Shown: positions 1 to 8,940 of the stretch, piece by piece | How the letters are laid out: every line of letters starts with the position of its first letter | Position numbering within the stretch: the first letter of the stretch is position 1 | DNA from: Planctomycetota bacterium | GTDB taxonomy: Bacteria > Planctomycetota > UBA1135 | DNA: 20,724 bases | Assembly (NCBI GenBank): GCA_029243845.1 | Contig: JAQWRF010000253.1 | Span: 1 to 20,724, forward strand | Direction: 5' to 3' | Made by a program: the position numbers and the translations under genes | Notes under the pieces: model-generated | Databases searched by the model: none | What the model was told of the DNA's origin: nothing | Seen by the model: only the letters and a program-made list of their open reading frames with translations

Positions 1-16
1 CGCGTTACTCCGCCTA

Positions 17-631
17 CTAGTAGTTGGCGCGATTTTTGGCCCGATCTCTAATTCTGAAGTAAGCGCTTAGCCCTAGCAGTGCTGCCATGATTGGCAGCCA
101 TAGACTAAAGCTTGAACTAATATCGGTAAATGCTTGTTGCATAGTCGAGCCAAACTCGCCTGCGCCAATACCATTTTCTCTTGCGGGATTGGCCGCACGA
201 CCGAGTACATCAAGCAATGACAACGAGGCCAAGGTCACCTTGAGAGTAAATATTGTGCATATCAAGGCAGCGAACGCAGCGTTTGCCCTGCCACACTTAA
301 TCCAGGCAAAAGCTGTAAGCAGGCCGGAAAAGACTAGTGACAAGCCTAAGAGCAAAAAGCTCATGGACTCACGACTGACATCGCCGATTTGCAGGAGCGT
401 TGGTTCAGCCGGCATAGATGCTAAAGTTGTAGACACATCACGAGAGACGTAAACCATCACCGCCAGCTCAATAGTGAACAACACGGATTGAATACGTATC
501 AGCTTAAAGCGTGAGGCCATGTCATGCGAGAACAGCGCGAAACCAACCATTGCCGCACTCAAAAAGAATACGATCACAGCCAGGAGGCCGAGCATGAAAT
601 AAAAGCTGAAGAAAGTGCTGCTGGTATCCAT
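17..631 (-). CDS. Unrecognised small integral membrane protein, last gene of the Gld-like ABC operon
   Basis: This 204-residue protein is strongly hydrophobic, with about five likely membrane helices (roughly residues 10-33, 47-63, 90-110, 117-140 and 172-192). It ends in a short basic tail (RIRDRAKNRANY), which suggests a cytoplasmic C-terminus. I do not recognise a family or any catalytic motif. The ATG lies 5 bases after the stop of the DUF4340 gene on the same strand, so it is very likely co-transcribed and may be translationally coupled to it. Its position at the end of a GldA/GldF/GldG/DUF4340 set suggests, by inference only, a membrane partner of that ABC system. What follows downstream on the minus strand lies outside the window. 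Confidence 0.75.
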   Translation of the reverse strand: MDTSSTFFSFYFMLGLLAVIVFFLSAAMVGFALFSHDMASRFKLIRIQSVLFTIELAVMVYVSRDVSTTLASMPAEPTLLQIGDVSRESMSFLLLGLSLVFSGLLTAFAWIKCGRANAAFAALICTIFTLKVTLASLSLLDVLGRAANPARENGIGAGEFGSTMQQAFTDISSSFSLWLPIMAALLGLSAYFRIRDRAKNRANY

Positions 632-636
632 TAGAA

Positions 637-1653
637 TTATTCAGAGTCGTAAAGACTGTCAATGTCTTGGCGTAACTGCCCCACTTCGAAATCAGATATC
701 GTATAGATATGTTGCAAACCACTCACTCGCAAATAACGATGGCCTTCGCGAGCCGGTTTTCCGAGTTCGAATTCGAGAGTGTTACCTTGAATAAGTACCT
801 CGAAACGATCTTGAGGGAATCCGTACTTAACGTTGTCAGCAGCGACTGAGCTGACAAATCCCACGACATCGGTTGCTTGCAGTTGCGAGCAACTAAAAGC
901 CAAACTGTCTCCTGAAAAATTATCGATGGTTGTCTGTAACGGCGCAGTGAGCTGCCAACGCGGTTCTTCTTCGTTCGGCGACTGAGGTTTGATACGCTCA
1001 ATCTTCCAGCTAAGTTTGCGCTGATAGTCAAAGCGACTCACACCATCTACTTGAAATGCTTGTACTCCGCGCAAAAAGTTAAGGTCGCACCAATCAAGGG
1101 CGTCGGCACTAGGCTGAACAGCTACGCCTGACAAGAACACTTCATCCGAATCAGCCCGTCGCATGTAATACTCAAACACGGGATGGTCACCACCCGCAAT
1201 GTCTTGGCTACGAATAGCTCCGGCTATCCAATCGGCCAGCAGTAGGCCGTTACCGTCATAGATTTGCACACGCGTGCCATCCTTTTCGGTGACACCATAT
1301 ACGCTGTGCTTACTAGCATTTATCGAAACCACATCTACCGTTTGTAACTGACTTAAGCCATCAAGCAAGTACATCAATTTAGCACGATCGACAGGGTGTT
1401 GTTTCGATTGAACCAACCATCGCTCACCCGAGTAAAGAGACTGATCTTCAGCGGACTCGACAACCAAGCGAGAGTCCGAGTCACTAATCGTAATAGATGC
1501 AATCGTCGGCAGTTGCGCTTTCAATTGCGGAAACAGTAACTTAACTTGTTGCGCCGTTTGTTGATGTTCATCACCGCCCATTGGGTTTTCGCGGACAAAC
1601 AACACGCCCAGCGTAATCAAAATGTAAATAATCAAGCGTTGATTGCTAAACAT
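637..1653 (-). CDS. DUF4340 domain-containing protein
   Basis: The 338-residue protein has one N-terminal hydrophobic segment (about residues 6-20), probably a membrane anchor or uncleaved signal, followed by a beta-rich extracytoplasmic region. Its composition and layout, and its place right after a GldG-like gene, match the DUF4340 family, whose biochemical role is unknown. The start codon overlaps the end of the upstream gldG-like gene by 8 bases and has an AGGTGA-like ribosome binding site just ahead of it, which supports this start. DUF4340 genes often follow GldG-type auxiliary genes, so a joint envelope role is likely. No catalytic motif is evident. Confidence 0.8.
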   Translation of the reverse strand: MFSNQRLIIYILITLGVLFVRENPMGGDEHQQTAQQVKLLFPQLKAQLPTIASITISDSDSRLVVESAEDQSLYSGERWLVQSKQHPVDRAKLMYLLDGLSQLQTVDVVSINASKHSVYGVTEKDGTRVQIYDGNGLLLADWIAGAIRSQDIAGGDHPVFEYYMRRADSDEVFLSGVAVQPSADALDWCDLNFLRGVQAFQVDGVSRFDYQRKLSWKIERIKPQSPNEEEPRWQLTAPLQTTIDNFSGDSLAFSCSQLQATDVVGFVSSVAADNVKYGFPQDRFEVLIQGNTLEFELGKPAREGHRYLRVSGLQHIYTISDFEVGQLRQDIDSLYDSE

Positions 1654-3331
1654 TACTTTTCACCTGCTTAGCTTTACGCCTACGGAAAACGAAATGAAGA
1701 GCTCCGGCGATTAGCATAAACACCATTGGCGCAAAAACGTTAATCAAAGAAATCATGCGCTGCACAAAATGAGTATGGAGCCAAGCGGCTTTACTTAGAT
1801 GCGCGTTATCTGCTTCATCGTCCGTAAACCCTCCGTGAGTACTCACGTAGGTGGCGGCAAAGTCGTGTAGAGGGCGTTGGCGAAGTCCACGGGAACGAAG
1901 TGTGATTAAATCACTATCGTTGGAGAGCCAATCAATCAAGTTCGCGGCGAATTCGCGATTCGGATTTTCCGAAGACTGCAAAGTCAAGTTGTGGAATAAA
2001 TCACTGTCACCGGTGACGACCAAGCGCCCCGCTTTACCTTGATTGCCGAAATCTCCGCTAATTAAGCTGGCCAAGGCATAACTCTGTGGCTGCCCGGAGG
2101 CGTACGCCTTTATTTGCAAATCGCGAATGTTCTCCGTCGACATTGCCAGCTCGGAATCGGCGGGCAACAACCATGCTTGATCGCTTGACGTGACCAAGTC
2201 AATCGCAGACAGATTATCGGCGATGCCACTAGTGTCGATAGCATGTGCCCAAAAGAAAGCGACGCTTCCCAAGGCTGCTGTTATTTGATGTTCTCGATTA
2301 AGCGAATCGTTTTCAGAGAAAACCCCGAAACCATATGGTGCCTGCAGCGGGACTCTTTGCATACCGCTCGGGGTTTCAATTTCCTGTGACCCCGATTGAA
2401 CTTTAATCGAATTGCTGTCATACACCAAACGCGTACTTATATTTACACCAAGCTCGGCGAGCCATGATTCTAGACCAGTACTTACAGCTGTTTGCTGCAA
2501 AGTATTCGATTCGATAAATTCGCTGTCATAAAGCAGTAGCACGGATTTCCCGTCAGACAAAAAATCTTTGATTGCCACGAGAAACTTTTCTGGGAATTGA
2601 TATGGACGCGCCACGATGAGCGTGGACACACCTTCCAAATCAATCTCAGCTTCTTGAGTCGTTGAGACATCTCGAACGGTATAACGTTCACCCAATGCAT
2701 TACGCAGTTGTTCGAACACACGCCCATCAGGGACTTGTCGTGGGATACCCGGCATTTGCGGAGGCAGTAAAGGCTCATTTGACATTAAGCCAACCACCGG
2801 CTTTTCTCCCGCGATTAACGCCGCCAAACGAACACTAAAAGCGAATTCGAACTCATCAGCACGTACAAAAGGAATCACTTCGCTGCTGTCCTGGTAGCGC
2901 ATCTCTAAGCCCTGGTATAGCAAGTCGATACTTAGACTACCAACGTCCTGGCCGTTAAGTGGTACCGCTGTGATTCCCACATGTTCGGCATCGCGACTTG
3001 CCACTAAGTCGGCAGTTGGGTCGACTGTTTCTACTGACACCAAATCGCCACCAAGATGCTCTATTTCTCCAAGCAAATCTTGAAGGAGTAAACGCTCAGG
3101 CAGCAAGTACTCGTGCCCTTGAATATCTTTATTGAAATAAAGTTTTACTTGTAAGCGATCGTCAAGTCGCGCAATCAAATCTTTGGTACTTAACGACAAA
3201 CTATATTGTTTTGAAGCCGTCAAATCGAAGCGCAAGTAAAAAGTTCCAAGTAACATCACAAGCACCACAATCAACACTGTGCTGAGCAACATTTTCAGCC
3301 CTAGGCTGCGCTTAATCTTATTCACGGCCAT
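1646..3331 (-). CDS. gldG: GldG-like ABC transport auxiliary protein
   Basis: This 561-residue protein has an N-terminal membrane helix (about residues 13-33), then the motif FDLTASKQYSLSLSTKDLI typical of the ABC-transporter auxiliary domain found in GldG. A large extracytoplasmic region follows, then a C-terminal helix (about 529-549) and a basic cytoplasmic tail (RRRKAK). In gliding Bacteroidetes GldG works with the ATPase GldA and the permease GldF; in other phyla, including Planctomycetota, the same trio occurs without known gliding and its substrate is unknown. The ATG directly follows the permease stop codon with no gap, and GGAGG lies about 9 bases before it, one of the clearest ribosome binding sites in the window. 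The family assignment is firm; the function is not. Confidence 0.85.
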   Translation of the reverse strand: MAVNKIKRSLGLKMLLSTVLIVVLVMLLGTFYLRFDLTASKQYSLSLSTKDLIARLDDRLQVKLYFNKDIQGHEYLLPERLLLQDLLGEIEHLGGDLVSVETVDPTADLVASRDAEHVGITAVPLNGQDVGSLSIDLLYQGLEMRYQDSSEVIPFVRADEFEFAFSVRLAALIAGEKPVVGLMSNEPLLPPQMPGIPRQVPDGRVFEQLRNALGERYTVRDVSTTQEAEIDLEGVSTLIVARPYQFPEKFLVAIKDFLSDGKSVLLLYDSEFIESNTLQQTAVSTGLESWLAELGVNISTRLVYDSNSIKVQSGSQEIETPSGMQRVPLQAPYGFGVFSENDSLNREHQITAALGSVAFFWAHAIDTSGIADNLSAIDLVTSSDQAWLLPADSELAMSTENIRDLQIKAYASGQPQSYALASLISGDFGNQGKAGRLVVTGDSDLFHNLTLQSSENPNREFAANLIDWLSNDSDLITLRSRGLRQRPLHDFAATYVSTHGGFTDDEADNAHLSKAAWLHTHFVQRMISLINVFAPMVFMLIAGALHFVFRRRKAKQVKSNV

Positions 3332-4054
3332 CTAACCATGCCTCCGCAAGCTAAGAATTAATGTATTTGCGACCAAGGAAACAATCATTACTGCGACGTA
3401 AAAGCCAAGTGATGGCACGTCAATAACGCCACGCGCTAAAGCATGAAAGTGCTGCGACATGTCGATGTTCAAAGAAATTTCGGCTAGCCAACGCGGAATA
3501 AAAACAGCTGACGCCAACAAGTGAAACAGGTTAAACACCAGCAGCGTGCAAGCGCCGACCATCCAAGCAACGATTTGGTTGCTCGTGAGCGCTGACAAGA
3601 AACAGCAAATAGCCAAGCCAGCACCGGCTAAAAACAATGTCCCGACATACGCTGCGATGACAGGTCCCCAATCGAGGTCGCCCAACATAGCAACGCTAAT
3701 GGGCGCTAAGAGAGTGCAAAGTAGAGCTACGGCAAAGACGGCCCAAACACCAAGAAACTTGCCAACAACCAACTGGCCCAAGCTGAACGGCAAAGTCATA
3801 AGCCGTTCGACAGTACCAGAACGTATTTCTTCCGCCCAAGAACGCATTGCGATTGCCGGCGCAATCATCGCCACGAGCATCGGCATGTTAGAAAAGAAAT
3901 GGCGCATGCTCGCCTGATTGTAGCTAAAGAAAACATCGCCAACAAGGAAGAACAATGCAGCAGCCAGTGCAGAAAACAAAGCCACCACCACATAGCCAAT
4001 AGGACTTTCAAAGTACGCGAAAAATTCGCGTCGTGCAATGACTAAAGATCTCAT
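3332..4054 (-). CDS. gldF: ABC-2 type permease, GldF-like
   Basis: The membrane subunit of the ABC system has about 240 residues and six likely helices (near 20-40, 57-70, 97-120, 130-155, 160-184 and 217-236). The motif RSWAEEIRSGTVERLMTLP at 71-89 is the signature of the ABC-2/GldF permease family (usually R-S-x-A-E-E-x-x-x-G-T-x-E-x-L). An ATG 24 bases further upstream (4078) would add eight residues. I prefer the ATG at 4054 because it forms a classic 4-base ATGA overlap with the stop of the ATPase gene, has a G-rich stretch just ahead, and starts at the conserved RREFF segment. It should pair with the ATPase encoded just upstream and the GldG-like protein just downstream. Confidence 0.85.
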   Translation of the reverse strand: MRSLVIARREFFAYFESPIGYVVVALFSALAAALFFLVGDVFFSYNQASMRHFFSNMPMLVAMIAPAIAMRSWAEEIRSGTVERLMTLPFSLGQLVVGKFLGVWAVFAVALLCTLLAPISVAMLGDLDWGPVIAAYVGTLFLAGAGLAICCFLSALTSNQIVAWMVGACTLLVFNLFHLLASAVFIPRWLAEISLNIDMSQHFHALARGVIDVPSLGFYVAVMIVSLVANTLILSLRRHG

Positions 4055-5004
4055 GCTTGCCCCCCGTCGTTTTGACAAATCTTGCGGAACTCGTGTTCAA
4101 GAGAATGGCCCTGCGGACTCAAGCTTGCGACCTGCACCTTGCTGGCCACTGCTGCCTCAGCCAACCGTGACACCAATTCAGAGGCATTGCCATTAGCCTT
4201 AATCATCGCCTGGCAATTACTGTCGTTCGCGACAATCATCTCTTCTATATGAGCCTCTGCCTGTGAGCAAATAGCCCTGAATGCATCAACGGAACAATGC
4301 AGCTCGACAGCGATTAATTGCTCGCTCGCTAAACTCGCGATATCTGTATCCATGACCTTCGAGCCATGGTTCATAACGACAACGCGATCGGCGACCGCTT
4401 CAATTTCTGGCAACACGTGCGAAGTAATTATTACCGTTTTTTCCGCTCCGAGGCTAGTGATCAACTTGCGCATCTCAACCACTTGTAATGGGTCTAAACC
4501 ATTCGTCGGTTCGTCAAGCAACAGCACTTGCGGATCGTTAAGCAAGGCCTGCGCCAAACCTACACGCTGACGAAAACCTTTAGAGCAATGCCCGAGAGGG
4601 CGCCAATAGACCTGATGTAATTGGGTTTGCACTACCACGCGCTCGATGGCGTCTTTTAATTTAGTGCCACTAAGCTTGTGTGCTGCGCCGATAAAATTAA
4701 GTGCATCGACCACCCTCATATCTGAATAGAGTGGATTATTTTCTGGCAAGTACCCCAACACTTGTTTAACTTCCAGACCTTGCGTTTCGCTGTCAAAGCC
4801 ACAAATGGACGCGCTTCCTGAATCGGCGGCGAGAAAACCACTTAATATCTTGATAGCTGTCGTCTTACCCGCGCCGTTGGGCCCCAAGAATCCCACAATT
4901 TGTCCGGCGTAAACGTCAAGGTTGAGGCCGCGCAAAGCATGGACGTCACCATATCTTTTATGCAGGTCTTTAACTTGCACCACGACTTTTGACGGTACAG
5001 GCAT
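4051..5004 (-). CDS. gldA: ABC transporter ATP-binding protein, GldA-like
   Basis: The 317-residue ATPase has all nucleotide-binding motifs: Walker A GPNGAGKT (41-48), signature SKGFRQR (141-147), Walker B LLLDEP (161-166) and the switch histidine H196. The Q-loop position reads LPENNPLY, a variant usual in the GldA/CcmA-type export group. About 75 residues after the core are variable and probably contact partners. It powers the permease encoded directly downstream (4-base overlap). It begins 5 bases after the rho stop codon, so rho and the ABC genes probably share a transcript. The transported substrate cannot be read from the sequence. Confidence 0.9.
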   Translation of the reverse strand: MPVPSKVVVQVKDLHKRYGDVHALRGLNLDVYAGQIVGFLGPNGAGKTTAIKILSGFLAADSGSASICGFDSETQGLEVKQVLGYLPENNPLYSDMRVVDALNFIGAAHKLSGTKLKDAIERVVVQTQLHQVYWRPLGHCSKGFRQRVGLAQALLNDPQVLLLDEPTNGLDPLQVVEMRKLITSLGAEKTVIITSHVLPEIEAVADRVVVMNHGSKVMDTDIASLASEQLIAVELHCSVDAFRAICSQAEAHIEEMIVANDSNCQAMIKANGNASELVSRLAEAAVASKVQVASLSPQGHSLEHEFRKICQNDGGQA

Positions 5005-5009
5005 TCTAG

Positions 5010-6449
5010 TTAGACGTCGTCGCTTGAAAAAGCATTGAGGAAGTCTTTGTTACTTTCGTAACGGCCAAGACGATCTGCAAGCATTTCCATTGCTTCTCGA
5101 GGTCGCAAGCGGCTTAGCACGCGGCGCAAAATATTTACTTTACGCAAGGTGCCCGCCGACAGCAATTTTTCTTCTTTACGCGTCGCTGTAGATTCGATAC
5201 TAACGGCTGGGAAGACACGGCGATCGGCCAAGTGGCGATCGAGGGTTAATTCCATGTTGCCCGTACCCTTAAACTCTTCGAAAATGACTTTATCCATACG
5301 GGAACCCGTGTCAATTAATGCCGTAGCAATAATAGTTAACGAACTACCACTTTCCGTGTTACGTGCCGCGCCAAAGAAATGCTTAGGACGCTGAAACACT
5401 TTCGAGTCTAATCCGCCCGACATGGTGCGTGAATTGTTGCCACCAATAGTATTATTGAAGGCGCGTGTCATTCGCGTAATGGAGTCAAGGAGTATGACTA
5501 CTTCTTTACCCGACTCGACTAAACGCTCGGCACGGAATTGTACTAACTCCGAAAGGCGCGTGTGGTTCTCCGGGGATTGGTCCATTGTTGAGACGAAAAC
5601 TTCACCGTTAGTAATATTGCGCTTCCAGTAGGTAGCCTCTTCTGGGCGCTCGTCTATCAATAGCACAATCAGGTGAACATCAGGGTACAAGGCTTCCATA
5701 GCACTTGCTATATCCATCATAATGGTGGTTTTGCCTGTACGCGGAGGCGCAACCAATAGTGCGCGCTGACCACGTCCGATCGGAGACAACAAATCAATGA
5801 CGCGCATAGAAAGCTGACCTTCTTGCGGATGCAAACCCAACTCGTAATGGAAATCTGGGTCGATTACCGTACGCTTCTTAAAGCTCTTGTTGCGGCGATA
5901 CTCATTTGGAGTTTGACCATCAATAGTCTCGATTTTATTAATCCGCGCAGACTGATGTCCTGATGAACAAAAACCGCTACCCTCGATTAACGAGCCATTC
6001 TTCAAGGCTAAGCGCTTAACTAATTCTTTAGGCAACATCGGATCACTATCCTTGGCCATCAAATCATTTGATGGTTGACGCAAGAAACCTGTGCCATCTT
6101 TTCTAATATCGATAATGCCTGCACAACTTTGTGGTTCTTGTTTGCCGCCACTGCTATTACGTCTGCCATTTTGCGCTGTAGAATCGCGCGACCCACGAGC
6201 ATCGCGGGTGGACTTAGGCTTGCCATCGCGTTGCTGTCGTTGCTCTTCGAGCTGCACCAATGCTTCATTCCGACGGCGGCGAGGTCGCCCGCTGCGTGGT
6301 TTAGCTTGTGCCCCGTCGTTTTCATCGCTACCTCCGACAGTCTTTATTGGCTCTCCGGCAGAAGTATCTGCAGTGGAAGGCGGCAAAGAATTACGGCGGC
6401 GTTTGCGACGTCTACGCGGGGAAGGTGATTTTCCCTGGTTTTCTGTCAC
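5010..6449 (-). CDS. rho: Transcription termination factor Rho with long basic N-terminal extension
   Basis: Rho is a hexameric RNA-dependent ATPase that ends transcription of untranslated RNA. Here it has 479 residues against about 420 in Escherichia coli. The first 108 or so residues are low-complexity and rich in Arg, Ser, Gly and Gln (PRRRRKRRRN at 11-20), likely disordered. A cold-shock-like RNA-binding part follows (GIIDIRKDGTGFLR, 111-124). The motor has Walker A APPRTGKT (234-241), Walker B LLIDERPEE (263-271) with the catalytic glutamate, LLDSITR (320-326), and the long conserved block around QRPKHFFGAARN (353-364). The start is a GTG; there is no closer ATG that keeps the basic extension. 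It heads the ABC operon. Confidence 0.96.
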   Translation of the reverse strand: MTENQGKSPSPRRRRKRRRNSLPPSTADTSAGEPIKTVGGSDENDGAQAKPRSGRPRRRRNEALVQLEEQRQQRDGKPKSTRDARGSRDSTAQNGRRNSSGGKQEPQSCAGIIDIRKDGTGFLRQPSNDLMAKDSDPMLPKELVKRLALKNGSLIEGSGFCSSGHQSARINKIETIDGQTPNEYRRNKSFKKRTVIDPDFHYELGLHPQEGQLSMRVIDLLSPIGRGQRALLVAPPRTGKTTIMMDIASAMEALYPDVHLIVLLIDERPEEATYWKRNITNGEVFVSTMDQSPENHTRLSELVQFRAERLVESGKEVVILLDSITRMTRAFNNTIGGNNSRTMSGGLDSKVFQRPKHFFGAARNTESGSSLTIIATALIDTGSRMDKVIFEEFKGTGNMELTLDRHLADRRVFPAVSIESTATRKEEKLLSAGTLRKVNILRRVLSRLRPREAMEMLADRLGRYESNKDFLNAFSSDDV

Positions 6450-6547
6450 GATTTCTTAGTAAAGATGCCTCAAAAAATTAAATCAACAACGAAATTAGGC
6501 CTAGTTTTGACACCGGCAGCGCTGGATTTTTGTCTGAGACAACTATC

Positions 6548-6553
6548 AGTATA
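6548..6553 (-). promoter_or_regulatory. Candidate -10 box of the rho promoter
   Basis: On the minus strand the sequence TATACT, preceded directly by TG, lies about 100 bases upstream of the rho GTG, just after the stop codon of the HEAT/VWA gene. It matches the sigma70 -10 consensus TATAAT in five of six positions. No good -35 box stands at the proper distance, so this would be a -10-driven promoter. A short inverted repeat (TTGTC/GACAA) follows in the leader. Read-through from the upstream same-strand gene is the alternative. Confidence 0.4.
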
Positions 6554-6559
6554 CAGCAT

Positions 6560-8071
6560 TTACCGCCCAAGGTCGACAAATACTCCACCATTTGCCTGCG
6601 CTAAATTGCTTAAAAAGCCACTACTAAAGTTGCCAATGGACAGCGTATGAATGACCACTTTGCGGAAACGGTTAACATCGGCGATTGCCTGCTCAATATC
6701 GCGTGTATCAATCAATAAACCGGCGGTAGGCTTGCCATCCGACAAGAAAAACATGGTGTCAGCAGCCAATTCGCTATCGTCGAGCACCCCGCCAGTGACC
6801 ACAGCACGCTTCTTAGGGTCTATTTGGACGCCCAGCCCAGCCATTAGGCCGCCATAGGAGTTGGTACGCCCCTGCTCGCCTTTGCCAGATTTATCACTTA
6901 AGGGCTGCAGTTTACTAACCCATGCCATCGCGCTTTTCTTATTTAGGCTATTTGCTTTGACGGGCTTATCGCGCCACGAATAAACATTTGATGCATAGGA
7001 GTGAACATTAAAGATCACATCGTCACCAAGAGAATCAATGGAGCGCGCGAGTTCTTCGCGCACGATATCGAGTTTCGTGAACTGAGTGAATCCGCGTTCG
7101 CGAAAGTCATCCTTTGAAATGACCTCTTCAGCCATCGAACCTGACACATCAATCACAAATACTATTTGCCGGCTTGAAGTTTCGATGCCCATGAAGCTGC
7201 CTTCCGTTTTATTATTCGTCGGATGATACTCGGCATTTGCTACAGCACGTGCGGACCGTGACTTCTCAATTTGTGCCAAGCTAGGTAATTCATAATGTTC
7301 TTTCGCGCGTTGCCACCAATCGCTCCAGAGTTGTGGATTGTCATTGAACTGATTATCCGTTATTGCTACTAAAGTCGGCCAAACCTCTTCAGAAAGTCGG
7401 CCCTTCGCGCTAGCCAGTAACTCAACCAACGGACCAATGGCTTGCTTAGAGCGCACTGTTCGCAATGCAACACAAGCGGCTACATTCACTGCCGACAGCT
7501 CGTCATCAAGCGCGGCAATGAGTGGCGGTGCCGCTACATCTTCATGCGCAAGCCCCATTTGTTCAAGGGCCTGAACAGCGGCGGCACGGATAATACCGTT
7601 GGGGTCGCTCGCCAGTATTACGCTGATGGACTCTATCGATAGATAGTTCTTTAGATTGCCGCATAAATTTACTGCCCACAATCTACATTCAGGGTCGGCA
7701 CTTTCTAAGTAGGTCCTTCCGGCTTCTGAGAAATCTCGCCAGCGCATGTCACTGGCAGCATGCAATATTGCTGCGATACGTCCATCCTTTTTCCCTTCTT
7801 CGACCACTTCGAGCAGAGGCAGGCGATTGAGGTGATCTTGAAAACCACTCAGTACGATGCGCGCGGCACGAGCCGCATCGGATTGCTTATCTGTAAGCAC
7901 AGGTATCAACACCTCAGCAATAGAGACTGATTCTTCACCCTCGAGTGAGTAAACTAACTCAACCCGCATGGACGGGTCTTTCTCTTTGCGAAAAAACTTT
8001 TTAAAGTCTTTAGCCATTTCATCAGCCTGAAATAAAAAGGTTGAGCTAATCAGCAATGTAGAAACAAGCAT
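6560..8071 (-). CDS. HEAT-repeat and von Willebrand factor A domain protein
   Basis: This 503-residue protein begins with a hydrophobic stretch (residues 1-15) that may be a signal peptide. Helical HEAT-like repeats follow over about 35-240, with repeated patterns such as IRAAAVQALEQMG and VNVAACVALRTV. A VWA domain covers about 300-503. Its metal-binding site is complete: DVSGS at 308-312, a threonine in GRTNSYGG near 403, and SDG at 444-446. Such domains bind protein ligands through a divalent metal. HEAT-plus-VWA proteins are frequent in Planctomycetota, with no settled function; an envelope or extracellular adhesive or scaffolding role is an inference. The start lies only 20 bases from the divergent TIM-barrel gene and has no clear ribosome binding site. 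Confidence 0.85.
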   Translation of the reverse strand: MLVSTLLISSTFLFQADEMAKDFKKFFRKEKDPSMRVELVYSLEGEESVSIAEVLIPVLTDKQSDAARAARIVLSGFQDHLNRLPLLEVVEEGKKDGRIAAILHAASDMRWRDFSEAGRTYLESADPECRLWAVNLCGNLKNYLSIESISVILASDPNGIIRAAAVQALEQMGLAHEDVAAPPLIAALDDELSAVNVAACVALRTVRSKQAIGPLVELLASAKGRLSEEVWPTLVAITDNQFNDNPQLWSDWWQRAKEHYELPSLAQIEKSRSARAVANAEYHPTNNKTEGSFMGIETSSRQIVFVIDVSGSMAEEVISKDDFRERGFTQFTKLDIVREELARSIDSLGDDVIFNVHSYASNVYSWRDKPVKANSLNKKSAMAWVSKLQPLSDKSGKGEQGRTNSYGGLMAGLGVQIDPKKRAVVTGGVLDDSELAADTMFFLSDGKPTAGLLIDTRDIEQAIADVNRFRKVVIHTLSIGNFSSGFLSNLAQANGGVFVDLGR

Positions 8072-8091
8072 TCACACAGATTAGCATCTTC

Positions 8092-8940
8092 ATGAAACTT
8101 TCGCTCAGCTCTCATCTGCTTGTTTACTCTGACTTGCAAAGCCCTAGCCTTAAAGCGCTAGCTGAAGGCGGCGTGCCGCAACTCGAGCTCTGGCTAGCTG
8201 AACCGCATGTTCCATGGCGCAACGCCGAACGGCTGAGTGCATTTAAACAACAGCTCGACGATTTCGGATTAACAGTACCTAGCGTTCACTTGCCCTTCTA
8301 CCCATCGGTACCGCAGCTGATGAACGATAACGCGCGCTGGTCCGTGATTGATGCTAGCGAGTCGCAGCGAAGAATCGCTATTAATGGCGCCGCGCAGGGA
8401 CTCGCCGCAGCGGCCACTCTAGGCGCCGAATGCGCGGTATTGCACCTGGGATGGCAGCAAGACGACTGGGATGCGCACAGTCACGGCTGGTCGCGCGAAG
8501 CCGTCAGTGAGTTGATGGTGGTAGCTAAAAAAGTCGGCGTAAGACTGCTGCTTGAAAACATCATTTCGCCGGGTACGCGCGTGAGTAAATTAATGGAATT
8601 GCTCGACGAAGTAGACCCGCATGGTGAAGTTGGAATTTGCCTAGACCTGGGTCACGCTAACATCGAAGGCGATGTCGCCGCCGAGTTATTACTGGCAATG
8701 CCAAGACTGGATCATATTCATCTGCATGACAACGATGGCAGCGAAGACGCGCACCTCTGTCCCGGCAGCGGCACCATTGCGTGGCCGCAAGTCATGAATT
8801 TATTACAGGACAACGGCTTCGATGGCTATGCCGCGCTAGAACTGCGTGACTATTCAAGAGGAGAGCACACTGCAGCGCAAATCATCGATAAACACTTTCA
8901 GCAATCTGCCGATTTTATAGAGCAATGGTACAAGAAATAG
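8092..8940 (+). CDS. Xylose-isomerase-like TIM-barrel protein (sugar phosphate isomerase/epimerase or AP endonuclease 2 superfamily)
   Basis: The 282-residue protein has the motif order of the metal-dependent xylose-isomerase-like barrel: LHLGW (117-121), LLLENI (152-157), GICLDLGHANIEG (181-193), HIHLHDNDG (208-216) and ALELRDY (248-254). Likely metal ligands are E155, D185, H188, H210 or H212, and E250. Members isomerise or epimerise sugars or, as endonuclease IV, cut DNA; the sequence alone does not settle the substrate. It overlaps the next gene by 16 bases and is the first of a three-gene set with an AmgK-like kinase and a MurU-like nucleotidyltransferase. That context favours a sugar role, perhaps in amino-sugar recycling. 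It diverges from the HEAT/VWA gene. Confidence 0.8.
   Translation: MKLSLSSHLLVYSDLQSPSLKALAEGGVPQLELWLAEPHVPWRNAERLSAFKQQLDDFGLTVPSVHLPFYPSVPQLMNDNARWSVIDASESQRRIAINGAAQGLAAAATLGAECAVLHLGWQQDDWDAHSHGWSREAVSELMVVAKKVGVRLLLENIISPGTRVSKLMELLDEVDPHGEVGICLDLGHANIEGDVAAELLLAMPRLDHIHLHDNDGSEDAHLCPGSGTIAWPQVMNLLQDNGFDGYAALELRDYSRGEHTAAQIIDKHFQQSADFIEQWYKK

Noticed and set aside
87..452. A 121-codon plus-strand open frame opposite the membrane protein gene.
   Set aside because: No recognisable motif and no upstream signals; the minus-strand frame has clear membrane segments and operon context.
6075..6459. Long plus-strand open frames opposite the rho N-terminus.
   Set aside because: They mirror the Arg/Ser-rich coding strand of rho, have no recognisable domain, and overlap a certain gene entirely.
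6534..6546. TTGTC/GACAA hairpin between the HEAT/VWA gene and rho as an intrinsic terminator.
   Set aside because: The stem is only 5 bp, and on the minus strand it is followed by A residues, not a T-run.
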